Source: Candidatus Sumerlaeota bacterium (GTDB taxonomy: Bacteria > Sumerlaeota > Sumerlaeia > SLMS01 > JAHLLQ01). Taken from it: a stretch of 64,000 nt of DNA. Within the stretch, counting starts at the first letter, position 1. The number at the start of each line of letters is the position of its first letter. This document shows positions 28,084-37,275 of the stretch, piece by piece. The DNA lies in contig JASGMJ010000021.1 of NCBI GenBank assembly GCA_030156535.1, forward strand, positions 1-64,000, given 5' to 3'. The notes beneath the pieces were generated by a model. That model saw nothing but the letters and a program-made list of their open reading frames with translations, was not told the DNA's origin and did not search any database. Made by a program: the position numbers and the translations under genes.

Positions 28084-29403
28084 ATGCCCGCTCCCAAACG
28101 CAAACTGATCCGCGATCCCGTCCACGATCTGATCGTCTTCGATCTGGGTTCGCCGCGCGATGTCCTGCTGCTGCGCCTGATCGACTGCGCGGAATTCCAG
28201 CGCCTGCGGCGCATCCGCCAGCTCGGCATGGCCTACCTGGTTTTCCCCGGGGGCGAGCACTCGCGCTTCTGCCACAGCATCGGCGTGATGCACCTGACGC
28301 GGCGAATGCTGGAGCTTCTCGGCAGGGACCTTCAGGTGCCGGAACTGGCGGCCGTGGCGGTGGAGTGCGCGGCATTGCTGCACGACCTGGGGCACGGGCC
28401 CTTCAGCCACGTCATCGAGCGGTTTCTGCACGACAACCACGAGGCCTGGACGCGCCGGATCATTCTCTCTCCCGAAACGGAAGTGAACGCGTGCCTGAGG
28501 GATTTCGACCCGGCTCTTCCCGGAATGGTGGCCGACGCGCTGGCAGGAAAACTGACGCCCGCGTGGCTGAACCTGCTGATCGGCAGCCAACTGGATGCGG
28601 ACCGATTCGACTACCTGACGCGTGATTCACTGATGACGGGAGTGAAATACGGCGTCTTCGATCTGGAGCGGCTGCTGCTGATGCTGCGGGTGGACGATGA
28701 GGGACGGCGGGTGTACGTGGAAGCCAAGGGGCTGCTCCCCGTGGAAAAGTACCTCCAGTCGCGCTACCACATGTACCGCCAGGTGTACTTCCACAAGACG
28801 GTGACGGCTGGCGAGTCGATGCTGACGGCGATGTTGCGGCGGGCACGCGATCTCGCCCGCGAGGGAACGTGCCCGGGCATTGCGCGGGAGAGCGGACCGG
28901 CACGCCTGATCGCCTTCGACGAGGAAGCCACGGTTGCAGACTTTCTGGCATTCGACGATGTCGTGATGCAGGGATGGCTGGCACAGTGGGCAGAGTGCAG
29001 GGACGACGTGCTGAAGGACCTTGCCGGACGATTGCGCACACGCCATTTGTTCAAGACGATGGAAGTCGAGAACTTCGACGAACAGGACATGATGGTGCGG
29101 ATGCGGGTGGAGGAAGCGCGCGACGTGGTGCGCGCGGCGGGGCTGGACCCGGAGTACTACCTGCTTTTCGTGGAGAGCGAGGACACGCCTTACCACCCGT
29201 ATAATCCGAGGACGGAAGGCGCGGGGACAACGATCTGGACGGAGAATCCGAATATTGCCGGAGAGTTGTGCGACGTGAAGGATGTTTCACCGACGATCCG
29301 CGTTTTTACGGAGAGTCCGTATTCGATCTGGCGGGCCGTGTTCCCCGGAACATCGGGGGGAAAAGACTTGCGCGACTCCGTTGGAAAAGCGCTGCAGGGT
29401 TAG
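28084..29403 (+). CDS. HD-domain phosphohydrolase (COG1078/dGTPase-like)
   Basis: 439 residues. The N-terminus KLIRDPVHDLIVFD is characteristic of COG1078 proteins. HD metal ligands are visible: H in GGEHSRFCHSIGVMHL, the HD pair in ALLHDLGHGPFSH, and the distal Asp in QLDADRFDYLTRDS. Relatives hydrolyse deoxynucleoside triphosphates or other phosphate esters. It follows the HAD hydrolase closely, suggesting a joint nucleotide/phosphate housekeeping role, which is inference. Confidence 0.88.
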   Translation: MPAPKRKLIRDPVHDLIVFDLGSPRDVLLLRLIDCAEFQRLRRIRQLGMAYLVFPGGEHSRFCHSIGVMHLTRRMLELLGRDLQVPELAAVAVECAALLHDLGHGPFSHVIERFLHDNHEAWTRRIILSPETEVNACLRDFDPALPGMVADALAGKLTPAWLNLLIGSQLDADRFDYLTRDSLMTGVKYGVFDLERLLLMLRVDDEGRRVYVEAKGLLPVEKYLQSRYHMYRQVYFHKTVTAGESMLTAMLRRARDLAREGTCPGIARESGPARLIAFDEEATVADFLAFDDVVMQGWLAQWAECRDDVLKDLAGRLRTRHLFKTMEVENFDEQDMMVRMRVEEARDVVRAAGLDPEYYLLFVESEDTPYHPYNPRTEGAGTTIWTENPNIAGELCDVKDVSPTIRVFTESPYSIWRAVFPGTSGGKDLRDSVGKALQG

Positions 29404-29549
29404 CTAAAAAAAACACGGTGTCTGCCTTTCCTTCCCTTGTCGGAAGAAAAAAAGCATTGTGGCCATAATCCCGGTTTCGTCATTGTAGGCTTCAACTCTG
29501 CAATAAACCGCTGTAAGGTTACCAAATCCCCTTTTGGGAGGTGTTGCTC

Positions 29550-30299
29550 ATGGCCGAAGGCAGCAAGGCCGACAATGATCTTGGCAGTACTCTCGAACGA
29601 CTCGAACAAAAGCTTCAGGACGTCGAGGCAGCACAGAGCAAGGTGAAGGTTTTCGGTCGCGTCATGACGGTGGCAGTCGCCGTTGTTGCGATCGGCATGG
29701 TCTACCTTCTCCTCAAACCGTTCATCTCGGCTTACCAGAATCCCAAGCCGTATCAGGACGCGATGACGAAGCGGGTGGAAACGCGGCTCGTTCCGTTGCT
29801 GAAGGAAGAAGGGGAGAAACTCCGGGCGGACGTTCTTCCCATCATCAAGAAGGCGAGCGAGGACTCGCGGGAGCAGCATCTCCCCGAGATCATGTTCGCC
29901 GTGGAACAGGAATCCAAAATTCTGGTCGAAAACCTGACTCTTCATGCACACGAGCGGATGACCAGTTTCCAGACCGAGTTTGAGAAAGAACAGCACGCCA
30001 AGCTGCTTGAGGCGTTCCCCGCTCTCAAGGACCAGGACAACGCGGCCGACATGATGGAGCGCCTGGCCCGCGTTGGAGAGAACGTCGCCGACCGGATGAC
30101 GAACGAGTTGCTCATGGAGCACTTCGACGCGCTGGTAAAGATGGAACAATCCTTCAACGAACTGGAAGTGCCCGAGGATATTCAGAACATGTCTCCGGCG
30201 GAACTGGACGAACACATCTCGGCCCTCTTGCTTGAACTCGTGAACATCAAGCTGAACGAGTTCAACTCGAAGAGCCCGGTCGCGGAAGAGGCATCCTGA
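29550..30299 (+). CDS. Unknown membrane protein, coiled-coil/TM/helical (first of a similar pair)
   Basis: 249 residues from the ATG at 29550 (GGGAGG upstream). A short N-terminal amphipathic coiled coil (LERLEQKLQDVEAAQSKV), one transmembrane segment (VMTVAVAVVAIGMVYLLL, about residues 37-56) and a long, charged, mostly helical extracytoplasmic domain. No family recognised. The next gene has the same layout and a similar start, so the two probably arose by duplication or work as partners. The 150-bp gap upstream is AT-richer and likely holds the promoter. Confidence 0.7.
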   Translation: MAEGSKADNDLGSTLERLEQKLQDVEAAQSKVKVFGRVMTVAVAVVAIGMVYLLLKPFISAYQNPKPYQDAMTKRVETRLVPLLKEEGEKLRADVLPIIKKASEDSREQHLPEIMFAVEQESKILVENLTLHAHERMTSFQTEFEKEQHAKLLEAFPALKDQDNAADMMERLARVGENVADRMTNELLMEHFDALVKMEQSFNELEVPEDIQNMSPAELDEHISALLLELVNIKLNEFNSKSPVAEEAS

Positions 30300-30382
30300 C
30301 AATCGTGTTGGTCCACCGTCGTAAACCACAGCATTTCCCCACGTGACTCTCCGAGCACCGATCCAGGAAGGAGCAAGAAATC

Positions 30383-31060
30383 ATGGCCGACGCGAAAGCG
30401 AGTGCTGAACGCCTCGAACGGCGAATCGACGAGCAGCTTCAGAGTGCCGAGCGGTCCCAGAAGGTGACCCTTGGCATCGGGCTGGTTCTCATCGTCGTTC
30501 TGATTGCGTATTTTTCGTTTATGACCACTCAGGTCAAAGACCTGATGCAGCCCGACTCGGTGGCCGACATGGCCGCCGACTATGTTGAGAAGCAAATCCC
30601 CCAAGCACGCGAAGCCCTGACCAAAGAGGCCGAAGCGAACGCCGACAAGTACATCCAGGACGCCGTTGATGAAATCAAGGCGCGCATTCCGGATGGACGC
30701 AAGAAGATCGAATCCTACGCGCTGGGTTTCCTCAATGACCTGCTGATCGACCTCGACCTTCAGCTCAACGAGTTCACCGCCTACGCGATCGCGGAAAATG
30801 ACGATCGTGTGAACGACTGGATGAACTATCTGCAGGACGACGATGGTGCAGCGGCTCTTGAAGAGGAACTCTACAAGACCTTCATGGAGCCGGTTGAGGC
30901 GTCCACGCTGAAGGCCGATCTCAAGGCCTACGGCATCGCCCTTCAGGAGCTGGCCAGCAAAGTCGAGCGTCTGAAGAACAACGACGAACTGACGAAGTCG
31001 GAAGTCGTGGAACGCGACATCCTGATCGCCCTCAAGGTGCTGAGCGAACGCTCGAACTGA
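30383..31060 (+). CDS. Unknown membrane protein, coiled-coil/TM/helical (second of pair)
   Basis: 225 residues, ATG preceded by GGAAGGAG. N-terminal coiled coil (ERLERRIDEQLQSAERSQ), one transmembrane segment (VTLGIGLVLIVVLIAYFSF), then a long helical extracytoplasmic domain rich in Glu, Asp, Ala and Lys. Architecture and first 50 residues parallel the upstream protein at 29550. It is closed by a strong terminator, so the two form a bicistronic unit. Function unknown. Confidence 0.7.
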   Translation: MADAKASAERLERRIDEQLQSAERSQKVTLGIGLVLIVVLIAYFSFMTTQVKDLMQPDSVADMAADYVEKQIPQAREALTKEAEANADKYIQDAVDEIKARIPDGRKKIESYALGFLNDLLIDLDLQLNEFTAYAIAENDDRVNDWMNYLQDDDGAAALEEELYKTFMEPVEASTLKADLKAYGIALQELASKVERLKNNDELTKSEVVERDILIALKVLSERSN

Positions 31061-31087
31061 CCGGGCACGGACATTGCACTCTTCACT

Positions 31088-31122
31088 GGCACGGGGCGGT
31101 TTCGTCCCGTGCCTTTTCTTTT
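31088..31122 (+). terminator. Terminator after the membrane-protein pair
   Basis: GGCACGGG (31088-31095) pairs with CCCGTGCC (31106-31113), followed by TTTTCTTTT. Confidence 0.85.
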
Positions 31123-31151
31123 CAGAACGTCCTGCGGGAGAACCTTGCTTC

Positions 31152-31550
31152 GTGACTCCTGTCCTGATTGACGAGCCCATCGGCTTTCCCAGCGAGTATC
31201 TCCGCTACTTCGACCTGTTCAATGCGGGCGAATACTTCGAGGCGCACGAGGTGCTGGAAGACCTGTGGGTCGTGGAAGTCGGACCGGTGCGAAATTACTA
31301 CAAGGGTCTCATCATGGTCGCCGTCGCCATCCTGCATTGGCAACGCGGCAACGGATCGGCAGCGCGGCGGCTGTACCGCGACGGGCATGCGTACCTGAGA
31401 GTGTTTCCCGCCGAGTACGAGGGATTCGCGCTGGGAGAGTTTCTGGCCGCCCTGGAACGCCTCTTTGCCCCGCTGATGACTCCGGCGCCACCAAGCGCCC
31501 CGGACGCCAGACTGATTCCGCGAATAGTCCTGCGTCCCCCGGAGCGGTGA
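31152..31550 (+). CDS. DUF309 family protein
   Basis: 132 residues from the GTG at 31152 (GGGAG upstream); the frame is open earlier but would run through the terminator hairpin. The motif FNAGEYFEAHEVLEDLW (about residues 22-38) defines DUF309, a small all-helical family with conserved Glu/His, function unestablished. It is convergent with fmt, two bases apart. Confidence 0.8.
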   Translation: MTPVLIDEPIGFPSEYLRYFDLFNAGEYFEAHEVLEDLWVVEVGPVRNYYKGLIMVAVAILHWQRGNGSAARRLYRDGHAYLRVFPAEYEGFALGEFLAALERLFAPLMTPAPPSAPDARLIPRIVLRPPER

Positions 31551-31552
31551 GC

Positions 31553-32515
31553 TTACTTGAGCTGCATCCCGATTTTGATCAACCCGCCGTTGATCGCGGA
31601 GTCGGCGTCCATCTCCTTCTTGCCGGCGATCTTGATGCGGGTGATGAGTACCAGTCCGTCACCACCCGTTTTGACGATGAAGCCCCGTCCCTTGAGCACA
31701 TCGACAATGGTACCGGGCACGATCTCGCGCGCCTTCCAGTTCATCGTCATCCAACTGGGAGCGACGGCTTCGGCGGCGAGGAGTTTGATCTCGGTGCCAT
31801 CCTGCTCGGAGAAGGCGCCGGGCCAGAGCAGGAACCCGCGCACGCGGCAGATGATTTTCTCCGGCGGCCATTCCCAGTCGATGCGTGCATCATCACGCTT
31901 GATGAGGGGCGCGAGGGTGGCCTGTTCGTGATCCTGGGGGGTGGACTCGACGCGTCCCTCGGCCTCGATGCGGTCGAGCACTTCGAGCATCGTGTTGGCG
32001 CCAAGAAGACTGAGGAGATCGTGGATGCTGCGGGCGTCGTCGTCTTCGAGGATCTCGGCTTCGGCGCGGGCCAGGACGGGGCCGCTGTCGAGGCCCTCGT
32101 CGATCTGCATGATCGTGACGCCGGTGGTCGTTTCCCCGTTGGCAATGGCCCACTGAATGGGCGCGGCACCCCGGTACTTCGGCAGGAGCGAGCCGTGAAT
32201 GTTCAGGAAGCCGAAGGGGAGGGCGTCGAGCAAGCGAACCGGGAGGATCTGGCCGTAGGCGACGACGACGGCCACCTGTGCGCCGGAAGCGACGAGAACG
32301 TCGGTGAGCGGAGTCCGCTTGATGGATGCGGGCTGGTGGACGGGAATGCCGGCGGCCTCGGCGATCTGCTTGACCGGCGGCGGCTGGAGCTTGCGGCCAC
32401 GCCCGGCGGGCTTGTCCGGTTGCGTGACGACGCACACGACTTCGTGGCTCGATTCGAGCAAACGCTCGAGCGTGACGGCGGCAAACTGCGGGGTTCCAAA
32501 GAAGGCGACTTTCAT
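31553..32515 (-). CDS. fmt: Methionyl-tRNA formyltransferase
   Basis: Formylates initiator Met-tRNA using 10-formyl-tetrahydrofolate; 320 residues from the ATG at 32515. N-terminal Rossmann domain MKVAFFGTPQFA, the folate/catalytic segment LNIHGSLLPKYRGAAPIQWAI with the family's Asn-His pair, and the SWMTMNWKAREIVPGTI C-terminal OB-fold are all present. The upstream frame extension to 32590 is not conserved. The initiator tRNA it acts on is encoded at 46576-46651. Confidence 0.95.
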   Translation of the reverse strand: MKVAFFGTPQFAAVTLERLLESSHEVVCVVTQPDKPAGRGRKLQPPPVKQIAEAAGIPVHQPASIKRTPLTDVLVASGAQVAVVVAYGQILPVRLLDALPFGFLNIHGSLLPKYRGAAPIQWAIANGETTTGVTIMQIDEGLDSGPVLARAEAEILEDDDARSIHDLLSLLGANTMLEVLDRIEAEGRVESTPQDHEQATLAPLIKRDDARIDWEWPPEKIICRVRGFLLWPGAFSEQDGTEIKLLAAEAVAPSWMTMNWKAREIVPGTIVDVLKGRGFIVKTGGDGLVLITRIKIAGKKEMDADSAINGGLIKIGMQLK

Positions 32516-32655
32516 GCAATCGGTCCGATCGGGGATGCGCCCAACGCGCGGCGGAATGATGAGAGAGCACAAGGCAGCGCCGGGATGCAAGGTCGGGAGT
32601 CAGGACACTCTGAACGTCCTGCACTTTGAGAACCTTCTGAAGCGGGTTGGGCGTC

Positions 32656-34137
32656 ATGGCTGATCGCCAACGATTTGACCGAGCGGGCAGAGGCACTGCC
32701 GTGGCGACGGCGGCTGGAATGGCACTGGGATGCGCGGCGGCGGGCTGGCTGGCGTGGATCGCGTTTGCCGCCCAGTCCGGCGGCACGGCGGAAGCCGCGC
32801 GTGTATTCGCACGATTCCTCGGTGTGGGGTACCCGCTCTGGGTGGCCGGTTGGGCTCTCGTGGCCTGGGCGTGGTGGAATCGCTCGCTGCGGCTGGACGG
32901 CCCGCAAATGCTCCTGCTGCTCCCGGCGGCGGGGCTTCTGATGGCGGCGGTGTGGACGCCGCCGCTGCTCTCGGACGACATGTACCGCTACCTGTGGGAG
33001 GGCAAGGTGCTCGCCGCCGGGTGGAACCCGTATGTTTTCGCGCCGAACGCGCCGGAACTTCTTCCGCTGGCGCGTGCCTGCCCCAGCCTGCTCGCTCATG
33101 TGAACAACCCCGAGTTGTCCGCGATCTATCCGCCACTCCCCCAGTGCGTTTTTGCCGGGGCGGCGGCCCTGGGAGGCGAGCTGGAGGCGATCCGGCTGCT
33201 GCTCGCCGTGGCGGCCATTGCCGCCATTCCGCTGTTCCACCGCTGGCTGGAGCGCCGGGGGCTGCCGACGGGGCGGACGCTGGCGTTTGCCGCGCACCCG
33301 TTGCTGTGCCTGGAAGTGGGTTTTGGCGGGCACCTGGACGCGCTGATGCTGCTGGGGGTGGTGGTGCTCCTCCTCGGGATGGAGGGAGCCCGGAGGCGTG
33401 GCCTGGCAGCGGCGGGACTGGCGGCGGCGGTGCTGACCAAGCTGGCGCCGCTGGTGTTGCTGCCGCATGCGGCACGGCACTGGAAATCGGCGCGGGGGCG
33501 ATGGGCGTTTGCCGCCTCCGTGCTCGGCATCTGCGCCGTGGCGTACCTGCCGTTTGCCGGGGCGGGGCCGGAGTTGTTCTCCACTCTGGGAACATACAAC
33601 CGGAACTGGGAGTTCAACGGCATGGCGCACGGCGTGCTGGTCGAAGGGTGGTACCGTCTGGACCCGGCGGGCGGGCGGCTGATGGCGCCCTTCGATGCGG
33701 CGGGGCGAGCCTTGGGAATCGAGGACGCGGGGCTGAGGCTGCGTTCGGCCAAGGGCTACGCCCCCATCCACCCGGCGCAGCTTCTCGCGCGGCTGACCTC
33801 CGGCGCGCTCTTCGCGTTTGTGTGGCTGGCGATGCTGGGGAGGCGGTGGCGGTTCGAGACCCAGTGGCTGGCAGTCGTGGGGACCGGGTTGCTTCTCTCG
33901 CCGGTGGTGCATCCGTGGTACCTGCTGGCGCTGCTGCCGGTGGCGTTTTCCGGGGGCGCCGGCGCCATGGGCGCGCTCTGGTGGACGCTGGCGATTCCGT
34001 GCACGTATGCGGTGCTGCCGCGCTGGTGGAGCGAAGGCGCCTGGGAGCTGCCTTTCTGGACGTGGTGGGTGCAGTATGGCGGAGCGGCGTGCATGATGGC
34101 GGCCGCGTGCTGGTGGAACAGACGGCGAGAGGGTTGA
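32656..34137 (+). CDS. Integral-membrane glycosyltransferase (GT87/polyprenol-linked type)
   Basis: 493 residues with about ten to twelve hydrophobic segments. The loop after the first pair of helices contains SDDMYRYLWEGKVLAAGWNPY, the acidic DD..RY..EG motif of membrane GT-C transferases that use polyprenol-phosphate sugars; LSAIYPPLPQ and HLDALMLLG also fit GT87/mannosyltransferase-like proteins. The acceptor is unknown, probably a cell-envelope glycan or glycolipid. It is divergent from fmt and 68 bases upstream of mnmA. Confidence 0.75.
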   Translation: MADRQRFDRAGRGTAVATAAGMALGCAAAGWLAWIAFAAQSGGTAEAARVFARFLGVGYPLWVAGWALVAWAWWNRSLRLDGPQMLLLLPAAGLLMAAVWTPPLLSDDMYRYLWEGKVLAAGWNPYVFAPNAPELLPLARACPSLLAHVNNPELSAIYPPLPQCVFAGAAALGGELEAIRLLLAVAAIAAIPLFHRWLERRGLPTGRTLAFAAHPLLCLEVGFGGHLDALMLLGVVVLLLGMEGARRRGLAAAGLAAAVLTKLAPLVLLPHAARHWKSARGRWAFAASVLGICAVAYLPFAGAGPELFSTLGTYNRNWEFNGMAHGVLVEGWYRLDPAGGRLMAPFDAAGRALGIEDAGLRLRSAKGYAPIHPAQLLARLTSGALFAFVWLAMLGRRWRFETQWLAVVGTGLLLSPVVHPWYLLALLPVAFSGGAGAMGALWWTLAIPCTYAVLPRWWSEGAWELPFWTWWVQYGGAACMMAAACWWNRRREG

Positions 34138-34205
34138 CGGGGGGAGACGCGGTGCGATGGAGTCCGCCCGGCACTTTGAGAACAATCCCGAGAGTCCGCC
34201 AAGAC

Positions 34206-35342
34206 ATGACGATGAGCGTTGAAACGAATGCAAAGCCCCGCGTGTTGGTCGCCATGAGTGGCGGTGTGGATTCGTCGCTGGCGGCGGAACTGCTGCGCGC
34301 CGAGGGCTACGACATCATCGGGGTGAACATGCGCACGCACCGCCTCTCCCCCGAGGAGAAGGCGATGGGCGCGGCCATCAGGACGTGCTGCTCGCCCGTG
34401 GATGCAAAGGACGCACGCGCCTGCGCCGACCGGGGCGCTTTCCCGTTCTACGTGCTCGACGTCGAACCGGCGTTCGAGCGCGACGTGATCGACCCGTTCA
34501 TTCGCGCCTACATGAACGGGCGCACGCCGAACCCGTGCGTGCTGTGCAACAACTTCGTGAAGCTGGGCCTGCTGCTCGAAAAGGCGCGCCTGTGGGGATG
34601 CTCACAGGTGGCGACGGGACATTATGCCCGCAAGGTGCGCCATCCGGAGACGGGGCGCTGGACGTTGAAGCGCGCCGCGGACACACAGAAGGATCAGTGC
34701 TACTATCTTTACGGACTGACGCAGGAACAACTCGGCACGCTGCTGTTTCCGCTGGGCGAATTGACGAAGAGCGAAGTGCGCGAGCGCGCCCGCGCGTCGG
34801 CGCTGCCCACGGCGGACAAGCCCGAGAGCCAGGAGATCTGCTTCATTCCGTCGAACGACTACCGCGGCTTTCTGCGCAAGCGCTTCGCCGAGCGTGGCGT
34901 TGCGATGCCGCGCGGCAAATTCGTGAGCACGACGGGCGAGGTGCTCGGCGAGCACGAAGGGATTGCGTTCTACACGGTGGGCCAGCGGCGCGGCATCGGC
35001 ATCGCGGGGCCGCATCCGCTCTACGTCGTGGGCATCGACGTGGCGGCGAACAACGTGATCGTCGGCCCGCGCGAGGAAGTGCTGTTCGACGGACTCGAAG
35101 CGGACGGGCTGAACTGGATGGGCCTTGCGGGACTCGATGCACCGCGCCGGGTGCGCGTGCAGATTCGCCATCGTCATGCGGCGCAGGCCGCGCTGCTCTC
35201 CCCCACCGGCGACGCGGACACCGTGCGCGTGTCGTTCGACGAACCGGCGCAGGCCGTGGCGCCCGGTCAGGCGGTCGTCTTCTGGGACGAGGACGACCAT
35301 GTGCTCGGCGGCGGCTGGATCGTACGCGGCACGACGGATTGA
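34206..35342 (+). CDS. mnmA: tRNA-specific 2-thiouridylase
   Basis: Thiolates U34 of tRNA-Lys, -Glu and -Gln. 378 residues from the ATG at 34206 (a second ATG at 34212 is possible). The PP-loop AMSGGVDSSLAAELL binds ATP; the catalytic cysteines are in NPCVLCNN and QEICFIPSNDYRGFL; the C-terminal barrel has YTVGQRRGIGI. The frame runs open far upstream, antiparallel to nothing real, so the family start is used. Its TGA overlaps by two bases the first inverted repeat of the GxxExxY cassette. Confidence 0.95.
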   Translation: MTMSVETNAKPRVLVAMSGGVDSSLAAELLRAEGYDIIGVNMRTHRLSPEEKAMGAAIRTCCSPVDAKDARACADRGAFPFYVLDVEPAFERDVIDPFIRAYMNGRTPNPCVLCNNFVKLGLLLEKARLWGCSQVATGHYARKVRHPETGRWTLKRAADTQKDQCYYLYGLTQEQLGTLLFPLGELTKSEVRERARASALPTADKPESQEICFIPSNDYRGFLRKRFAERGVAMPRGKFVSTTGEVLGEHEGIAFYTVGQRRGIGIAGPHPLYVVGIDVAANNVIVGPREEVLFDGLEADGLNWMGLAGLDAPRRVRVQIRHRHAAQAALLSPTGDADTVRVSFDEPAQAVAPGQAVVFWDEDDHVLGGGWIVRGTTD

Positions 35343-35373
35343 TTCACCACGGAGACGCGGAGACACGGAGAAG
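35341..35373. repeat. Left inverted repeat of the GxxExxY cassette
   Basis: 33 bp, GATTCACCACGGAGAC then CGGAG-rich to AAG, built of three near-identical octamers of type CACGGAGA. It matches the reverse complement of 35781-35813 at 31 of 33 positions. Confidence 0.85.
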
Positions 35374-35392
35374 AGCAGGTAATCTTCCGAGA

Positions 35393-35770
35393 TCACAATG
35401 CCCGGCGAACAATGCCGTCCTTGAGCATCGAAACATTGAAATTGATAAGGAGCCCGACTCTGATGCCAGCCAATCGCATGTAGGTCATGAGTTGAGCCTC
35501 GTGAATGGCCAGGAGCTTTTCCACTGACTTGAGTTCGACGAGCACCTGTTTCTCAACGACCAGGTCGAGACGGTAGCCACAATCAAGCACATGCCCCTTG
35601 TAGTGAAGGGGAAGAGTCTGCTGTCGGATGAAGGAAAGCCCGCGCAGATGCAGCTCGTGACAGAGGCATTCCTCGTAGGTACTTTCGAGCAAACCTGGAC
35701 CCAGTTCCCGATGTACCTCTATGGCGGAGCCGATTATGACCTTCGTGAGGGGCTCATGGATGATCGTCAT
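35393..35770 (-). CDS. GxxExxY family protein
   Basis: 125 residues from the ATG at 35770 (GAGGATAGC upstream). The family motif appears as GPGLLESTYEECLCHEL (G-x2-E-x2-Y, residues about 24-40). The later D in GYRLDLVVEKQVLVELKSVE gives a D-x-E-x-K layout like PD-(D/E)xK nucleases; this link is inference. Function unproven in the family. The gene fills almost the whole interval between two 33-bp inverted repeats and lies between unrelated housekeeping genes, so gene and repeats look like one inserted unit. Confidence 0.85.
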   Translation of the reverse strand: MTIIHEPLTKVIIGSAIEVHRELGPGLLESTYEECLCHELHLRGLSFIRQQTLPLHYKGHVLDCGYRLDLVVEKQVLVELKSVEKLLAIHEAQLMTYMRLAGIRVGLLINFNVSMLKDGIVRRAL

Positions 35771-35780
35771 GCTATCCTCC

Positions 35781-35813
35781 CTTCTCCGTGACTCCGTGTC
35801 TCCGTGGTGAATC
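35781..35813. repeat. Right inverted repeat of the GxxExxY cassette
   Basis: 33 bp, reverse complement of the left copy with two substitutions; ends GTGGTGAATC. It lies ten bases upstream of the GxxExxY start codon and seven bases from the stop of the next gene, so it could also carry that gene's promoter or a transcript hairpin with the left copy. Confidence 0.85.
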
Positions 35814-35819
35814 CCGCCG

Positions 35820-37136
35820 TTACTGCTCGGCGGTGATGGCGTCCGCAGCGTCGAGCACGCCGTCGGCGTTGGCATCGAGAGCGGGCGAGCCTCCGCCTTC
35901 GAGCAGAGCCTTCGTCACGTCGGAGCGCGTGGCGTCGCGTTGAACCCGGAAGGCAATGAGCCAATTGGTGCCGTAATCTTCTTTTGCGATTCCGTAGAGA
36001 AGCGTGCCGTCGCGCGAGAACCGCAGGTCAACGAGAGGCGCGGTGACGTCGGTGTAGACCTGCTCGTCCACCAGAGTCAGTGTCAGCGTGGTGCGGTCCC
36101 AGGCCCAGAGGCGAATCCTGTTGTTGAAGGCGGAGGCGACGAGTTTGCCGTCGGCGGTCATGTCGTAGCCTGCGGAGGAAATCAGACGCGGGTCCGAAAT
36201 GGAGGCAGCCAGCGAGAGCATCCCGGCCTCGGGAAGCCATTGGAAGACGTTCAGGTCCCCACTGAAAGGACCGGGAACGAGGAGAGTTGTGTCGTCTTCG
36301 TAGTCCACAAGGATGTCAGTGGGATCGGGAGAGACGTACAGGGTCTGCACATGCTGGAGGACGGAACCGTTGCGGCGATAGATGACAAGATCGCTGAATC
36401 GGTCCTGATAGCTGCCGCTGGTTGTGGGAACGACAACGGCGATCACCTGGCCTTCGGCCAGAACGGCCACGTCGTTCGGCTGGGTACTGATGGAGCGATA
36501 GGCGCTGCTTTCCCGGTGGACGACATCATAAGAACCCGCCTCGTTGCGAAAGGCGGCCCGAAGGGCGTACTCTGTGTCGGAGCTCAGTGGCCTTGGGCTA
36601 CTGACGAGAGCGAGCGTCCTTCCATCCGCGGAAGCGCCGAGAGAGGAACTTACTGCTCCGGGTGCTCCCCCTTGAAACTCGACATAGTTCACGGGAGGAG
36701 CCACGGCCCCGCTCTCTGAATCCCTTGCCTGATCGAACAGGGGAAACCCGGTGGCACTGGTGTAACCGGGTGGCGTGTACTCATAGTAGGCAAAGACGCG
36801 ATCCATCGCAACGGGCGGCATGGCAAATCCCTTGAAGGACCACTTGGCTCCATCCGGATCCTCGGCGGCACGGGGAGCCCAAAGATCGGGGCGGGTGTTC
36901 TCCGTCAGCCCCGTTGAGGGATCGAGATCGTAGGCCTTCGACGAGTGGTAGAGCACCGTGTTACCAAAGGGCACGTAGACGGCATCGAGCGAGGTGAACG
37001 GTGCCGCTTGGACGGCGTGGGTGCCGAGGCTGTCGGCCGCCGCCTCCGAAGCTCCCAGGCCGAGAGCAAGAATAAGAGCGCCAGAGAAGTACCCTGCCCC
37101 CCGGCAAAGCGAAGGAAACAACTGGTGTGTTGGCAT
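35820..37136 (-). CDS. Secreted protein of unknown function with dockerin-like C-terminus
   Basis: 438 residues from the ATG at 37136. A signal peptide (about residues 1-35, cleavage near ASEAAADS) precedes repeats of beta-strand character with statements such as LGASADGRTLALVSSPRP and YDMTADGKLVASAFNN, the pattern of a WD40/YVTN-like propeller. The end LDANADGVLDAADAITA is a single Ca-binding dockerin/EF-hand type loop. No catalytic motif. Probably extracellular; the specific role is unknown. Confidence 0.7.
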   Translation of the reverse strand: MPTHQLFPSLCRGAGYFSGALILALGLGASEAAADSLGTHAVQAAPFTSLDAVYVPFGNTVLYHSSKAYDLDPSTGLTENTRPDLWAPRAAEDPDGAKWSFKGFAMPPVAMDRVFAYYEYTPPGYTSATGFPLFDQARDSESGAVAPPVNYVEFQGGAPGAVSSSLGASADGRTLALVSSPRPLSSDTEYALRAAFRNEAGSYDVVHRESSAYRSISTQPNDVAVLAEGQVIAVVVPTTSGSYQDRFSDLVIYRRNGSVLQHVQTLYVSPDPTDILVDYEDDTTLLVPGPFSGDLNVFQWLPEAGMLSLAASISDPRLISSAGYDMTADGKLVASAFNNRIRLWAWDRTTLTLTLVDEQVYTDVTAPLVDLRFSRDGTLLYGIAKEDYGTNWLIAFRVQRDATRSDVTKALLEGGGSPALDANADGVLDAADAITAEQ

Positions 37137-37240
37137 TTGCGAATACCCCCAAGAGATAGACAATAAGGAAGGATGGGACAGGACGTGAGCAGCGGCGACT
37201 CGATCTGAGCGCTTCCGTTTCTTGCCGGTCATCGTTCGGG

Positions 37241-37267
37241 ATGGACACCCGCAGGGCGGATGTCCAT
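37241..37267. other. Hairpin in the divergent region 37137-37275
   Basis: ATGGACA (37241-37247) and TGTCCAT (37261-37267) flank a C/G-rich loop, just upstream of the deacetylase-like gene. It may be an operator or a transcript hairpin; no further support. Confidence 0.3.
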
Positions 37268-37275
37268 CGTGGCTT

